64,000 nucleotides of DNA from JAAZBG01 sp964390065 (lineage in GTDB: Bacteria; Fibrobacterota; Chitinivibrionia; Chitinivibrionales; Chitinispirillaceae). The stretch lies in assembly GCA_964390065.1 (NCBI GenBank), contig CAYMGX010000005.1, forward strand, positions 1-64,000, read 5' to 3'. Made by a program: the position numbers and the translations under genes. Every line of letters starts with the position of its first letter. The stretch's first letter is position 1. Under the pieces are notes generated by a model that saw only the letters and a list, made by a program, of their open reading frames with translations, did not search any database and was not told the origin of the DNA. Positions 43,521 through 52,193 of the stretch are shown here, piece by piece.

Positions 43521-45086
43521 ATGCGTAGTGTAACAGCAGGGCTTGGGATAATGCTCCTGATTGTCGGGATTACAACATCCAATGCAGCAGTTGATTCATC
43601 AGCGATTATTTTTGATGATACAAAAATCCATGAGTATCATCTTCATTTTTATTATGAAGACTGGCAGGATAGTCTTGAATATTATAAAGACAACGGTGAG
43701 CAGTATATTCCTGCACGGCTTGCGTATGTAAATGGAACCGATAGCGTAATACTTGATAGCATAGGTGTTCGTTACAAAGGGAATTCATCATATTCATTGT
43801 CAGGTAATAGTTCCAGAAAACCCTTTAAATTTAAGTTTGATGAATACCGGTCACAAAACTTTTTCAGTGTTGGCAAACTGAATTTCAGTAATGCGATAAA
43901 GGATCCGACACAGATGCGTGAAAAACTTGCATATGATATTATTGGGGAGTATATGCCGGCACCACGTGCTGCATTTGCAAAAATCTATATTGATGATTCC
44001 ATGATCGGGTTGTATACACAGGTTGAGCAGGTTGACAAAAAATTCCTTAAAAGAAAATTTCCTTCCAACAAGTATAATCTGTATAAATCAAGTGATAACG
44101 GGGCTCCGCTTAATTATATAACTGCAAATCAGAGTGATTATGAAACCTTTTATGAATTGCAGACAAATGAAAAACAAAATGACTGGTCTGCACTTGTAAC
44201 GTTACTCGATAAACTAAACAATACCGATTCATCAGAGTTTGTTTCAGTTGTAGGATCTATGCTGGATATTGACAACTGCCTGCAGTATCTTGCCTTTAAT
44301 ATGGTGTTGTCCAACTTTGATAGTTATACAGGTTCAGGCAGAAATTATTATCTTTATGACGACTCTGCATCAGGTGCATTCAAGCTCGTTCCGTGGGATC
44401 TTAATTTCGCATTTGGTATATATAGCAACGGATGGAATGTGACAACAGTTGATGCCGCAGTGACAAGTAATTTTGAACAGCGTCCGCTTATGAAAAAGCT
44501 CCTTACCAATGATTCGCTGAAACAAGTGTATTTTTCATATATCAGACAGATGATTGACGGGGCTGCAAGTCTCAGTGTAGTTTCAGAGAAAATTGACAAG
44601 TATAAAGCGCTGATTGAACCGGTTGTTGCAGTCGATTCCAATAGTCTTACCACCTATGCCCAATTTTTAACTAATGTTGACAATGATATATCGGTTGCGG
44701 AAGGACCTGGTAAGGTTACAATTCCGGGATTGCGTTCATTTTTGTCAAAACGAATTGGAAATCTCAATACGCAGCTTGATACCTATCTTCCTGTAAACCA
44801 GCAGCGTATCACTGCAAAACACCGCAAGGCAATTGCTGTGCAGGTATCAGGCACCGCGGGTGAAACGGTACTATCGATACGCAATTATATGTCAGGAAAT
44901 AATCCTGCTATCATATCGGTGTTCAATGCACAAGGTGCAAAAGTGTTTTCGTTCAGTAGTAATGAATCCGGAAATGATGTACACATATTGACAAAACGTA
45001 TTCCCTGCAGGTTGGCACATGGTTTTTACACAATCAGGGTAAACTCCCGGAGTGAGTGCCACCTGTCACATTTTGTTATCTGGTAA
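43521..45086 (+). CDS. CotH kinase family protein, exported
   Basis: 521 residues. Signal peptide (1-22). The CotH core reads HLHFYYEDWQDSL, SIGVRYKGNSSYSLSG, KLNFSNAIKDPTQMREKLAYD, IGLYTQVEQVDKKFLKRKF (nucleotide-loop and Glu region), NFDSYTGSGRNYYLYDD and FKLVPWDLNFAFG. The last holds the D-x-N metal-binding residues of this atypical, Fam20C-like kinase family. The C-terminal 80 residues (ETVLSIRNYMSGNNPAIISVFNAQG ... HGFYTIRVNSRSE) look like a type IX-like sorting module. CotH proteins phosphorylate partner proteins in spore coats; here a secreted protein would be the target. It heads a run of co-directional genes (DUF4956, HlyD-like, TolC-like, VTC). Confidence 0.9.
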   Translation: MRSVTAGLGIMLLIVGITTSNAAVDSSAIIFDDTKIHEYHLHFYYEDWQDSLEYYKDNGEQYIPARLAYVNGTDSVILDSIGVRYKGNSSYSLSGNSSRKPFKFKFDEYRSQNFFSVGKLNFSNAIKDPTQMREKLAYDIIGEYMPAPRAAFAKIYIDDSMIGLYTQVEQVDKKFLKRKFPSNKYNLYKSSDNGAPLNYITANQSDYETFYELQTNEKQNDWSALVTLLDKLNNTDSSEFVSVVGSMLDIDNCLQYLAFNMVLSNFDSYTGSGRNYYLYDDSASGAFKLVPWDLNFAFGIYSNGWNVTTVDAAVTSNFEQRPLMKKLLTNDSLKQVYFSYIRQMIDGAASLSVVSEKIDKYKALIEPVVAVDSNSLTTYAQFLTNVDNDISVAEGPGKVTIPGLRSFLSKRIGNLNTQLDTYLPVNQQRITAKHRKAIAVQVSGTAGETVLSIRNYMSGNNPAIISVFNAQGAKVFSFSSNESGNDVHILTKRIPCRLAHGFYTIRVNSRSECHLSHFVIW

Positions 45087-45209
45087 ATAATATTGGAATA
45101 AAATAGTAATTCTGTATAAATTGTAAGTAAGGATAATTTGAACGCGCGGTCAGTTACGACGATCACGCAAAGACTGTTTAATAGATAAGACACAAGGAGT
45201 AAATCGGCG

Positions 45210-45893
45210 ATGCTTGATTTTCTAACAATTCAAACAGCAGCAGGAAGTGGATCAGTAATAAGCATTTTGTATACAGTGCTTTTATCATTCGCATTATCAT
45301 CATTGGTTGCATTGACATACGAAAAAACATTCAGAGGATTGTCCTACTCGCGAAACTATGTTCAGGCGCTGATTCTCAGTGCTGTTGTTGCAGGGTCACT
45401 TATGCAGGCAATTGGTGAGAATCCCATGCGCGGACTTGGAATTTTAGGTGCACTTGCAATTATCCGTTTTCGTACAAACTTCAAGGATCCCCGTGATATC
45501 ATTTTTCTTTTTGCCGCAGTTGCATCGGGCATTTCCTGCGGAGTTTTCGGTTATGCAATAGCAGTTATCGGAACACTCGGATTCTGTGCTGTGGCATTTC
45601 TTTTGTACTACTCTCCATTTGGCCAGGCACGATCCTTTGATGGAATGCTGCGGTTCAATGTCGAAAGTGATTCGGTAACAAGAATATCGCTTGAAAACAT
45701 TTTAAAAGAAAATTGTGCAAATGTTGCATTGATATCAATCAGGGAAACAGCTCAGGGAACCCGCCTTGACTATGCATACCATATCAAAATGAAGAAAGAC
45801 AGGGTCAAGGAGGAGTTTGTCAACCAGATACGTGAAATTAAGACTATTCGTGATGTCAATCTGTTACTACAGGAAACAACAGTAGAACTGTAA
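45210..45893 (+). CDS. DUF4956 membrane protein
   Basis: 227 residues. Three or four helices fill the first 137 residues (ISILYTVLLSFALSSLVALTY, YVQALILSAVVAGSLMQAIG, then DIIFLFAAVASGISCGVFGY and AIAVIGTLGFCAVAFLLYY). The family hallmark ENPMRGLGILGALAIIRFRTNFKDPRD sits between helices 2 and 3. A cytosolic alpha/beta domain of about 80 residues follows (MLRFNVESDSVTRISLENILKENCANVALISI). DUF4956 proteins commonly occur with CotH kinases and VTC-domain proteins and have no defined activity. AAGGAG lies 10 bases before the ATG. It is the only multi-span inner-membrane protein of the cluster. Confidence 0.88.
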   Translation: MLDFLTIQTAAGSGSVISILYTVLLSFALSSLVALTYEKTFRGLSYSRNYVQALILSAVVAGSLMQAIGENPMRGLGILGALAIIRFRTNFKDPRDIIFLFAAVASGISCGVFGYAIAVIGTLGFCAVAFLLYYSPFGQARSFDGMLRFNVESDSVTRISLENILKENCANVALISIRETAQGTRLDYAYHIKMKKDRVKEEFVNQIREIKTIRDVNLLLQETTVEL

Positions 45894-45945
45894 TATAAAC
45901 TATCTTTAACTATACAGCTGAAAATTTACAATAGGAAAAGACATA

Positions 45946-46992
45946 ATGAATTCTAACGGAAGTATAAAATATTTTTATGCAGCATTGATTGTAGTTGTTG
46001 TTTCACTGATTGTGATAACTTTAAGACTGAGAAGTGAAGCAACGCAGTTTACCGGTATTGCAGACGCAAAGGAGATCGTTGTCAATGTGCCGAATGCTGT
46101 TGAGATAAGAGATGTCAGAGTTTCTCCCGGACAGATAGTCAATGAAGGCGATACGCTTGCCGCAGTAAGTACTGTGGGATTTAATAATCAGGAGATTGAC
46201 ACAAGAATTGCTGTGCTGGCTCATGAGATAGAAGAGTATAAAACCCGTAAAAATGCATTCTCAAAGCTTTCCGTTTCAGAGCGTCGTCAGCAGAGACTTG
46301 AAATTGATGATAAAAAAGCAGCGATTAAGGCTGAATTGCAGGAGCTTGAGTCTCAGTATGAGGTCAATCGATCTCTGTTAACTGATTTAAAGAGCATTAA
46401 CAAGGAATTGGCAAATGCTGATAATAATTCAGGGACCAAAAAAAATCCGATAGTAGCGAAGATCGAATTTCTCAAAAAGGAACTCAGGAGAATTGAAAAT
46501 TCATCGGTTATAACAATGTCAAGGGCACGTGATGAATTGTCACTTGATGGTGATCCGTTATCAGAGCAGATTAAACAGCGTGAGGTTGAGCTGATACTAT
46601 TGCAGGATGCGAAAAAAGAATTTTTTATAACAGCAAAGATCAGTGGCGTTATTGGGTCTGTAGCATATAAAAGTGGTGAAAAGGCAAATGAATTCGATAC
46701 CATAATGACCCTTCATGCAACAGCACCATCATTTGTAAGAGGGTTTATTCACGAAAATACGTATAGTCAGGTTCATGTCGGACAAAAAGTTCTGGTAACT
46801 TCTCAGGATGTAAAAAAAGTAATGGTTAATGGTGAAATTATCGGTGTAGGTTCAAGAATCGTTGAGTATCCGATACGGTTGAGAAAATATCCGGAAATGA
46901 TCATGTGGGGGAGGGAAGTTCAGGTAAAGATTCCCGAATCCAACAAATTGTTGCTTGGCGAAAGGGTAATGATCACTCCGGTAAAAATGTGA
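45946..46992 (+). CDS. HlyD-like membrane fusion protein
   Basis: 348 residues. One TM anchor at about 9-26 (YFYAALIVVVVSLIVITL). A split lipoyl domain begins DAKEIVVNVPNAVEIRDVRVSPGQIVNEGDTL and resumes after the coiled coil with ITAKISGVIGSVAYKSGEKANEFDTIM. The hairpin between them (about 90-215) is rich in E/K/L (RQQRLEIDDKKAAIKAELQE). The C-terminal SFVRGFIHENTYSQVHVGQKVLVTS is the beta-barrel of adaptor proteins. Such adaptors span the periplasm and link an inner-membrane pump to a TolC channel. No ABC, MFS or RND pump is present nearby; the preceding gene is DUF4956. AGGAAAAG lies before the ATG. Confidence 0.85.
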   Translation: MNSNGSIKYFYAALIVVVVSLIVITLRLRSEATQFTGIADAKEIVVNVPNAVEIRDVRVSPGQIVNEGDTLAAVSTVGFNNQEIDTRIAVLAHEIEEYKTRKNAFSKLSVSERRQQRLEIDDKKAAIKAELQELESQYEVNRSLLTDLKSINKELANADNNSGTKKNPIVAKIEFLKKELRRIENSSVITMSRARDELSLDGDPLSEQIKQREVELILLQDAKKEFFITAKISGVIGSVAYKSGEKANEFDTIMTLHATAPSFVRGFIHENTYSQVHVGQKVLVTSQDVKKVMVNGEIIGVGSRIVEYPIRLRKYPEMIMWGREVQVKIPESNKLLLGERVMITPVKM

Positions 46993-47073
46993 GGCAGTTC
47001 GTATAGTTGATATGCCGGATTACACAGAGAAATATGATTACAATGATAAACTCCAAAATTTTTAGGACTTTCA

Positions 47074-48354
47074 ATGAACAATAAAAATATGCTTTTTTTA
47101 ATTCTGGTATGCGGTGCCGCAGCTTTTGGAAAGAGCTACACCATTGACGGCATAATCAGGACATCTGTTGATGACCGCCGGGTTTCGTTACACGATGAGA
47201 AACATGAGTTTATTAAAAATACGTTTCCTGGTATCCCGCTTATAGACAAGATTGAATTAAAAGCTCAGGAAAAAGCGTTTGATTTAAATAATGTTGAGTA
47301 TTCGCTGAAATTACAGCTACGGGGAATTGGAGAAACAGTTTCATCTGCGCGATACAGAAAAGCAATGATTCAGAAAAGTGTGCACAAATCACAACTGGTT
47401 ATCGGAAGCACATTATCTGACCGTTATCTGGCTATTATAGACCTGCTTGAGCAGGAGTCGAAGCATAAGCTCTATCAGGAGCTGATGGATGTGTATGACG
47501 ATAAGATAAAAGTGATGGAAAAGTTGAGCACTGTTGATCCAAAATTTGAAATAATCGATTTGATAAAAGTAGAAAACGATAATCTTAAAGCACTTGCTGC
47601 AGATATGGAATGCCGGAAATTTGCAGATCTTGCTTCAAGTAAACTAAAAACCCTGCTCAGCGATCAGGATTTCACAGAAATTGATACAACAGGAATTTTT
47701 TCGGTGGATTCACTTTTACTTCTTGTCGAAAGTAAACTTGAAAATAATGCATTTAAGCTTGATGATGATAACGTGCATATCAGGAAATATAAAATTGATC
47801 TTGACATCGAGGAAGAACGGTATAAGCTCGAAAAAGCCGAAGCGAGGAAATATCTGAGCCATATCGGTTTTGCTTATGACAATGGTGAACATCTTGATCA
47901 GATTGCAAGAAGAAACGATGAGAAAGACTACAATCTTAACGAGGCATTTACACTCGAAGTTGGTATTACGTTTCCTTTTTTAACGACCGGACCACATGCT
48001 GTTGTAAAACGTAAATCTGATTATATTAAAGCAAAAGATGAATATGAAACATTTAAGGAAGAGTTGCAGTATTTATTTACAGAAGACATTAATGACCTAA
48101 AATATTATATCATTCAATACCGTATATTAAAGGCAAGAGAGCTTGAGGTTGATGCTGAGGCATCACTGAAAAAATACCTTGAATTTAAAGGTGCTGATCC
48201 ACTTGTTTTATTAACGATCAAAGAGAATATTGTCAAAAATCAATTAAACCGTACTGATGTCATTTATGGTCTTTACAGAAATTATATACATGTGCTGGAT
48301 ATGACCGGGGAGCTTATTAAATGGCCAACGAAGAACTTTCTACTGCAACAATAG
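47074..48354 (+). CDS. TolC-like outer-membrane efflux factor (divergent)
   Basis: 426 residues. Signal peptide (1-18, NMLFLILVCGAAAFG). Long helical segments (ELKAQEKAFDLNNVEYSLKLQLRG, RYKLEKAEARKYLSHIGFAY, EYETFKEELQYLFTEDINDLKYYIIQYRI) and a strand pair with TLEVGITFPFLTTGPHA resemble outer-membrane factors, though poorly conserved. It follows the HlyD-like adaptor by 82 bases, which supports a channel role. The 3' end overlaps the VTC gene by 34 bases. Confidence in the TolC assignment comes partly from context. Confidence 0.65.
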   Translation: MNNKNMLFLILVCGAAAFGKSYTIDGIIRTSVDDRRVSLHDEKHEFIKNTFPGIPLIDKIELKAQEKAFDLNNVEYSLKLQLRGIGETVSSARYRKAMIQKSVHKSQLVIGSTLSDRYLAIIDLLEQESKHKLYQELMDVYDDKIKVMEKLSTVDPKFEIIDLIKVENDNLKALAADMECRKFADLASSKLKTLLSDQDFTEIDTTGIFSVDSLLLLVESKLENNAFKLDDDNVHIRKYKIDLDIEEERYKLEKAEARKYLSHIGFAYDNGEHLDQIARRNDEKDYNLNEAFTLEVGITFPFLTTGPHAVVKRKSDYIKAKDEYETFKEELQYLFTEDINDLKYYIIQYRILKARELEVDAEASLKKYLEFKGADPLVLLTIKENIVKNQLNRTDVIYGLYRNYIHVLDMTGELIKWPTKNFLLQQ

Positions 48355-49229
48355 AAAAACCGGCTGAATCACAGAGTGGATCTGTTTCAGAAAAAGAGAA
48401 TAAGCAGCGTGGTGTCAAAGAGTTCTCAACGCCAAGCACACTTGAGCGTTACGAATTGAAGTATACGATTCCATCATTTATGGTGGATCCGATCGTAGAC
48501 TTTATTAAACCGTATTGCTCCTATGATTCATACTCATTAAAATCGGTTACAACGGATAACTATTATAAGGTAAACAGTCTCTATTTTGACACACCTGAGT
48601 TTCTGTTTATTAAAAAGAGGATGGCGAGAGCAGAAAATCGTTTTAATATGAGAATCCGTTCATACGGTGATCATCCGGTTCCCCCATATTTTCTTGAAAT
48701 AAAGCAAAGGCGGGGTGATACGATTCGAAAATTCAGAGCAAAATGCGAAGATACATTCCTTCAGGAGTTGTCAACTTCTGCATTGAAACCGATGCACTTC
48801 AGTACCTCTGAAAAAGAACGTAAAAATCAGGAACTTTTTTTTAACTTGATGCAGACCTATTGTGCAAATCCTGTAGTTCTGGTACAGTATATGCGCAAAG
48901 CATTTGTTTCCGATGTGGATGATTATGCCCGGGTGACTTTTGATAAATCGCTCCGCTATATGCCTCAGAATACATTCAATATATTTCCCGTTGAGCAGAG
49001 TATGTGCCCCTCTGATTTCCAGACTAATTACGATGATGGGTGCAGTATTATCCTTGAGCTGAAGTGTTATACATCCTATGTGCCCTTATGGATGATTGAC
49101 CTGGTCAGGAAATTTCAACTTCGCCGAAGAGGATTCTCAAAATATTCAAACTGTTTAAGGCCTGTTTTTGACCGGTATGCAGTAGCAAAAGATATTCACG
49201 GGCGCGTTCCGACAATCGAATTTAATTAA
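48321..49229 (+). CDS. VTC-domain protein (polyphosphate polymerase-like)
   Basis: 302 residues. After a polar 40-residue lead, the VTC tunnel-fold signature appears: TLERYELKYTIPSFMVDPIV, VNSLYFDTPEFLF, FNMRIRSYG, FLEIKQRRGDTIRKFRA, YARVTFDKSLRY and CSIILELKCYTS, with the E-R-Y-E-x-K-Y opening, basic residues of the tunnel and the late E-L-K metal-binding Glu. Eukaryotic Vtc4 polymerises polyphosphate from ATP with this domain. In bacteria the domain travels with CotH and DUF4956 and its product is unproven. The start at 48321 with GGGGAG overlaps the TolC-like gene by 34 bases, suggesting coupled translation. Cytosolic. Confidence 0.88.
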   Translation: MANEELSTATIEKPAESQSGSVSEKENKQRGVKEFSTPSTLERYELKYTIPSFMVDPIVDFIKPYCSYDSYSLKSVTTDNYYKVNSLYFDTPEFLFIKKRMARAENRFNMRIRSYGDHPVPPYFLEIKQRRGDTIRKFRAKCEDTFLQELSTSALKPMHFSTSEKERKNQELFFNLMQTYCANPVVLVQYMRKAFVSDVDDYARVTFDKSLRYMPQNTFNIFPVEQSMCPSDFQTNYDDGCSIILELKCYTSYVPLWMIDLVRKFQLRRRGFSKYSNCLRPVFDRYAVAKDIHGRVPTIEFN

Positions 49230-49276
49230 CATTGAAACTCAACACTACAATACTTTACATAGAAGGAAAATGGCAA

Positions 49277-49522
49277 ATGAGAACTTTAAGAACGTTAGAA
49301 AAAAACAAAAACAACACTACTGAATCATCATGGATTGCGGCGCCGGCATTTCCTAAACCTGATGACCTTATCAAGAAAGAGGATAATATCAAGGTAACAC
49401 TCGAACTGAGTAAAAAAAGTATCGATCTTTTTAAGAAGTATGCAAAGAAAAAAGGGTTCAAGTATCAGAAAATGATTCGTATCCTTGTCGATACATACGC
49501 AAACAAAGCATTAAAAGCATAA
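49277..49522 (+). CDS. Small ribbon-helix-helix-like protein
   Basis: 81 residues from the ATG at 49277 (AAGGA upstream). The C-terminal half IKVTLELSKKSIDLFKKYAK with KYQKMIRILVDTYANKAL fits a ribbon-helix-helix fold of the CopG/BrnA type: one strand, two helices, basic. The N-terminal half is polar. No toxin-like gene is adjacent. It starts 48 bases after the VTC gene in the same direction, so it may be an autoregulator or an orphan antitoxin-like DNA-binding protein of the cluster. Confidence 0.7.
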   Translation: MRTLRTLEKNKNNTTESSWIAAPAFPKPDDLIKKEDNIKVTLELSKKSIDLFKKYAKKKGFKYQKMIRILVDTYANKALKA

Positions 49523-49560
49523 GAGATCATTTGTTATTCGCTGTTCCTGTGCGGTTTTCC

Positions 49561-49593
49561 GGCGTATATCGGGGAATTCCCCATAGGAACGCC
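49561..49593. terminator. Palindrome between the VTC cluster and the AEC gene
   Basis: GGGGAATTCCCC (49571-49582) at the centre of a longer imperfect symmetry (GGCGT ... AACGCC). It lies between convergent genes and may act as a terminator; CTTTTGG follows. Confidence 0.45.
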
Positions 49594-49607
49594 TTTTGGT
49601 CTGCCGT

Positions 49608-50576
49608 CTATATCATCCCCAACGATTTTAAAACAAACACTCCCAGAAAAAGTGTAACAAGTGAACCGATTGTTGTAAGGAGTACAATATTTGCAGACAG
49701 ATCGGCATCATTGTTCATATTCTTTGCCATTATGTAACTGCTGACTGCTGTTGGTGATGCAAACAGGATATAAATAACGCCCAGTGATGATCCCTTAAAA
49801 CCAAGAAAATATGCAGCGGTAGTGAATATCAGTGGTGACACAATAATTTTAATAAATGACGCCACAGAAGCAAGCCGCAGATTACCAATAAATACTGTGA
49901 ATTTGAAATTGTAGCCAATGTCAAGTAGTGCCAACGGTAATGCAATTGCTGACAGGTAGGTAATTGTTTTTTCAAGAAAGCCGGGCAATCTGAATCCGGT
50001 CACAGAAAAGGGGATCGCAAGAATTACGGCAATTATTAAAGGATTCTTCGCGATATCAAAGAGTACCTTTTTTTTCCAGGATAGTGATTTTTCAAGTGAT
50101 GTTGCAGTGAGAATGATGACAGCAAGAATATTATAGAGAGGTATGATAATCGAAACGATAATACTGCTTTTTGCTGTGGCATCAGCACCAAGTGTTGATG
50201 ATAGATTTTTAATAAGAGGAATACCCAGTATGATAAAATTGCTTCTGAATCCACCCTGAACGAATGCGCCGATTGATTTTCTTGCTGCCAGTAAACCAAA
50301 TGCACCTATCGTTATGAGTACGAATTGAATAAGTGTTCCACTGACACTGAATAGAATCAGATTAAGATCAAAAATTGTTTTGAAATCTACCTGATATACC
50401 GAGTCAAAAATCATGGCTGGAAGTGCAATGGTAAACACAAGTTTATTAGATGCAGCTGAAAAATCATCATTAAGGAAATTCCTCTTTTTAAGAAAAAAAC
50501 CTCCTCCGATAATAATAAATACCGGTATAACTGCATTAAAACTGAAAAAGAGATTCGTTAAAACTGAACCTGACAC
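49608..50576 (-). CDS. AEC family transporter (auxin efflux carrier-like permease)
   Basis: 322 residues with about ten membrane helices in two inverted halves. The opening AVIPVFIIIGGGFFLKKRNFL and SAASNKLVFTIALPAMIFDSVY is the AEC signature. The second half has KIIVSPLIFTTAAYFLGF, FASPTAVSSYIMAKNMNNDADLSANIVLLTTIGSL. Bacterial members transport malate or other organic acids, mostly untested. Monocistronic; AGGAT before the ATG. It converges on the cluster at 43.5-49.5 kb. Confidence 0.9.
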   Translation of the reverse strand: MSGSVLTNLFFSFNAVIPVFIIIGGGFFLKKRNFLNDDFSAASNKLVFTIALPAMIFDSVYQVDFKTIFDLNLILFSVSGTLIQFVLITIGAFGLLAARKSIGAFVQGGFRSNFIILGIPLIKNLSSTLGADATAKSSIIVSIIIPLYNILAVIILTATSLEKSLSWKKKVLFDIAKNPLIIAVILAIPFSVTGFRLPGFLEKTITYLSAIALPLALLDIGYNFKFTVFIGNLRLASVASFIKIIVSPLIFTTAAYFLGFKGSSLGVIYILFASPTAVSSYIMAKNMNNDADLSANIVLLTTIGSLVTLFLGVFVLKSLGMI

Positions 50577-50958
50577 ATTGCTATCCTATGTTATTGTAAA
50601 TCGTGGTTATAATCTACATTACACCGTAGAATTGATGATAGGAAAAAGTTTTGTATAAATAAATGTACTATTGAAATACATTATTGTACAATTTCAGATC
50701 GATCTTTACAAGTAGAAGGTACGTTGATTATTTTAAATCATGGTGTTCTGATGATTACTGAGCACATAGTTTGTTGAATTGTATACTTTGTCTGGATACG
50801 TAAGTCTGGCAGGTTTATTAATAGACAAAAAGGCAGTTGTGTATTTTGAATATTATTACTTTTTATATGTAGTAATTATGTGTTGTCATCGTTTTTTTTT
50901 AGAATGCAAATGATTGGAAACAGAATCCAGGATATTCTTTTAAAAGGAGTGAATTTCA
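50577..50958. other. Intergenic region between divergent genes
   Basis: 382 AT-rich bases that should hold both promoters. No ORF or RNA structure stands out. AAAAGGAG at 50941-50948 precedes the next start. Confidence 0.4.
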
Positions 50959-52080
50959 ATGGCTGGGTTACGAGCAATTATTATAACAGGATTAATCATG
51001 ATACCTGTAATGCTTCAGGCTGCCGATTTCAAGTTTTACTCTTCACACAGGCAGGGCTACTGGTGGGAAGTGACAATGCCCAAAGATATTGATACAACCA
51101 TTGTCACAAATACATTCTATCAGGGGAACCGTGAAACATTTAATGGCTTAAGCCGTTTTGGTGCAAAGGTTACCGGAGAAAAATACCAGGGGCAGGTGGA
51201 GTTTACACTTCCGCATCCCAAAGCATCAACACCGTATGTTCGTGTTCGTCAAGCCTGGGGAAAATGGGCATTTACCGATATGGTCGGTTTGACAATCGGT
51301 ATTACCGATGCTCCCTTTGCAGTAAAGTATGCACTCCAGGGATACTATGATGAGGTTGATCAGGGCAAATTTGGCGGGAGACGTTATCATAACGATAAGG
51401 CGATGCTCTATCAGTTGCATCTTGGAAAAGCGACGACTATTGCGTTAGTTAGTAATGATGTCAATCTCAAACCTGTTGCTGTTGCCGGTTCAACCAAACG
51501 TCTTGTAAAAGCTGAATCAAAAACTCCACAGGTACAGTTCAGGACTGGCTACAAAAATGACCTGCTTGAGGTTCGCACTATGGGTGCATGGAATATGTTT
51601 GAGCAGAAGTTCATTGACTCTACGGCAACTTCCGGTAAGAGAGAACTAAAAGAGAATATTCATGGTTTTGCTGTGGGTGCTGATTTTGAGCTCAATGCCA
51701 GTATCATGAAATTTATGCTAGCGTTTTCATGGGGTATTAACTCAGATCACACAGGTATAAATGCATGGCCGGAAGCGTCTGTCGCAACCATTGTTAATGG
51801 TGAAGTTAAAAATGGAACAATGTGGGGCCTTCCTGCATCCGTTACACTTGAACTTAGTAAACAGGTATCGGTAGTCCTTGGAGGTGGTGCCAGCTATGAG
51901 AAACCGGGAACAGACCATGCATCAGCAATTCAATCTTATTCTGTTTACGGAAACTGTATCTACAAACCGGTTGCAGGCCTAAGGTTGTGTCCTGAAATCG
52001 GCTATATCGATCAGGATGAGAAACATACCAAGACTGCACCTGTATTGTACTTCGGTATCAAGACAATGGTTGATCTGTAA
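50959..52080 (+). CDS. Porin-like outer-membrane beta-barrel protein
   Basis: 373 residues. Signal peptide (1-21, IIITGLIMIPVMLQA). The rest alternates polar and hydrophobic residues in strand-length pieces with aromatic girdles: LSRFGAKVTGEKYQGQVEFT, PYVRVRQAWGKWAFTDMVGL, IHGFAVGADFELNASIMKFM, LKLCPEIGYIDQDEK-like ends and a final VLYFGIKTMVDL. This is the pattern of trimeric or maltoporin-like barrels, and the terminal aromatic-hydrophobic strand fits BAM recognition. Substrate unknown. Monocistronic, GGAG before the ATG, strong terminator after it. Confidence 0.7.
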   Translation: MAGLRAIIITGLIMIPVMLQAADFKFYSSHRQGYWWEVTMPKDIDTTIVTNTFYQGNRETFNGLSRFGAKVTGEKYQGQVEFTLPHPKASTPYVRVRQAWGKWAFTDMVGLTIGITDAPFAVKYALQGYYDEVDQGKFGGRRYHNDKAMLYQLHLGKATTIALVSNDVNLKPVAVAGSTKRLVKAESKTPQVQFRTGYKNDLLEVRTMGAWNMFEQKFIDSTATSGKRELKENIHGFAVGADFELNASIMKFMLAFSWGINSDHTGINAWPEASVATIVNGEVKNGTMWGLPASVTLELSKQVSVVLGGGASYEKPGTDHASAIQSYSVYGNCIYKPVAGLRLCPEIGYIDQDEKHTKTAPVLYFGIKTMVDL

Positions 52081-52105
52081 TTTTTAGTTAAATGATTGTT
52101 TCTAC

Positions 52106-52145
52106 AACGACGGGATTTTGCATCAATGTGCAAAATCCCGTCGTT
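52106..52145. terminator. Strong bidirectional hairpin
   Basis: Perfect 17-bp stem AACGACGGGATTTTGCA (52106-52122) / TGCAAAATCCCGTCGTT (52129-52145), loop TCAATG, between convergent genes. No long T-run, but stem stability and position fit termination. Confidence 0.7.
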
Positions 52146-52193
52146 AATATAGGTACGTTCATCTGATCGTCAACAGACATAGCGGTAATTAGT

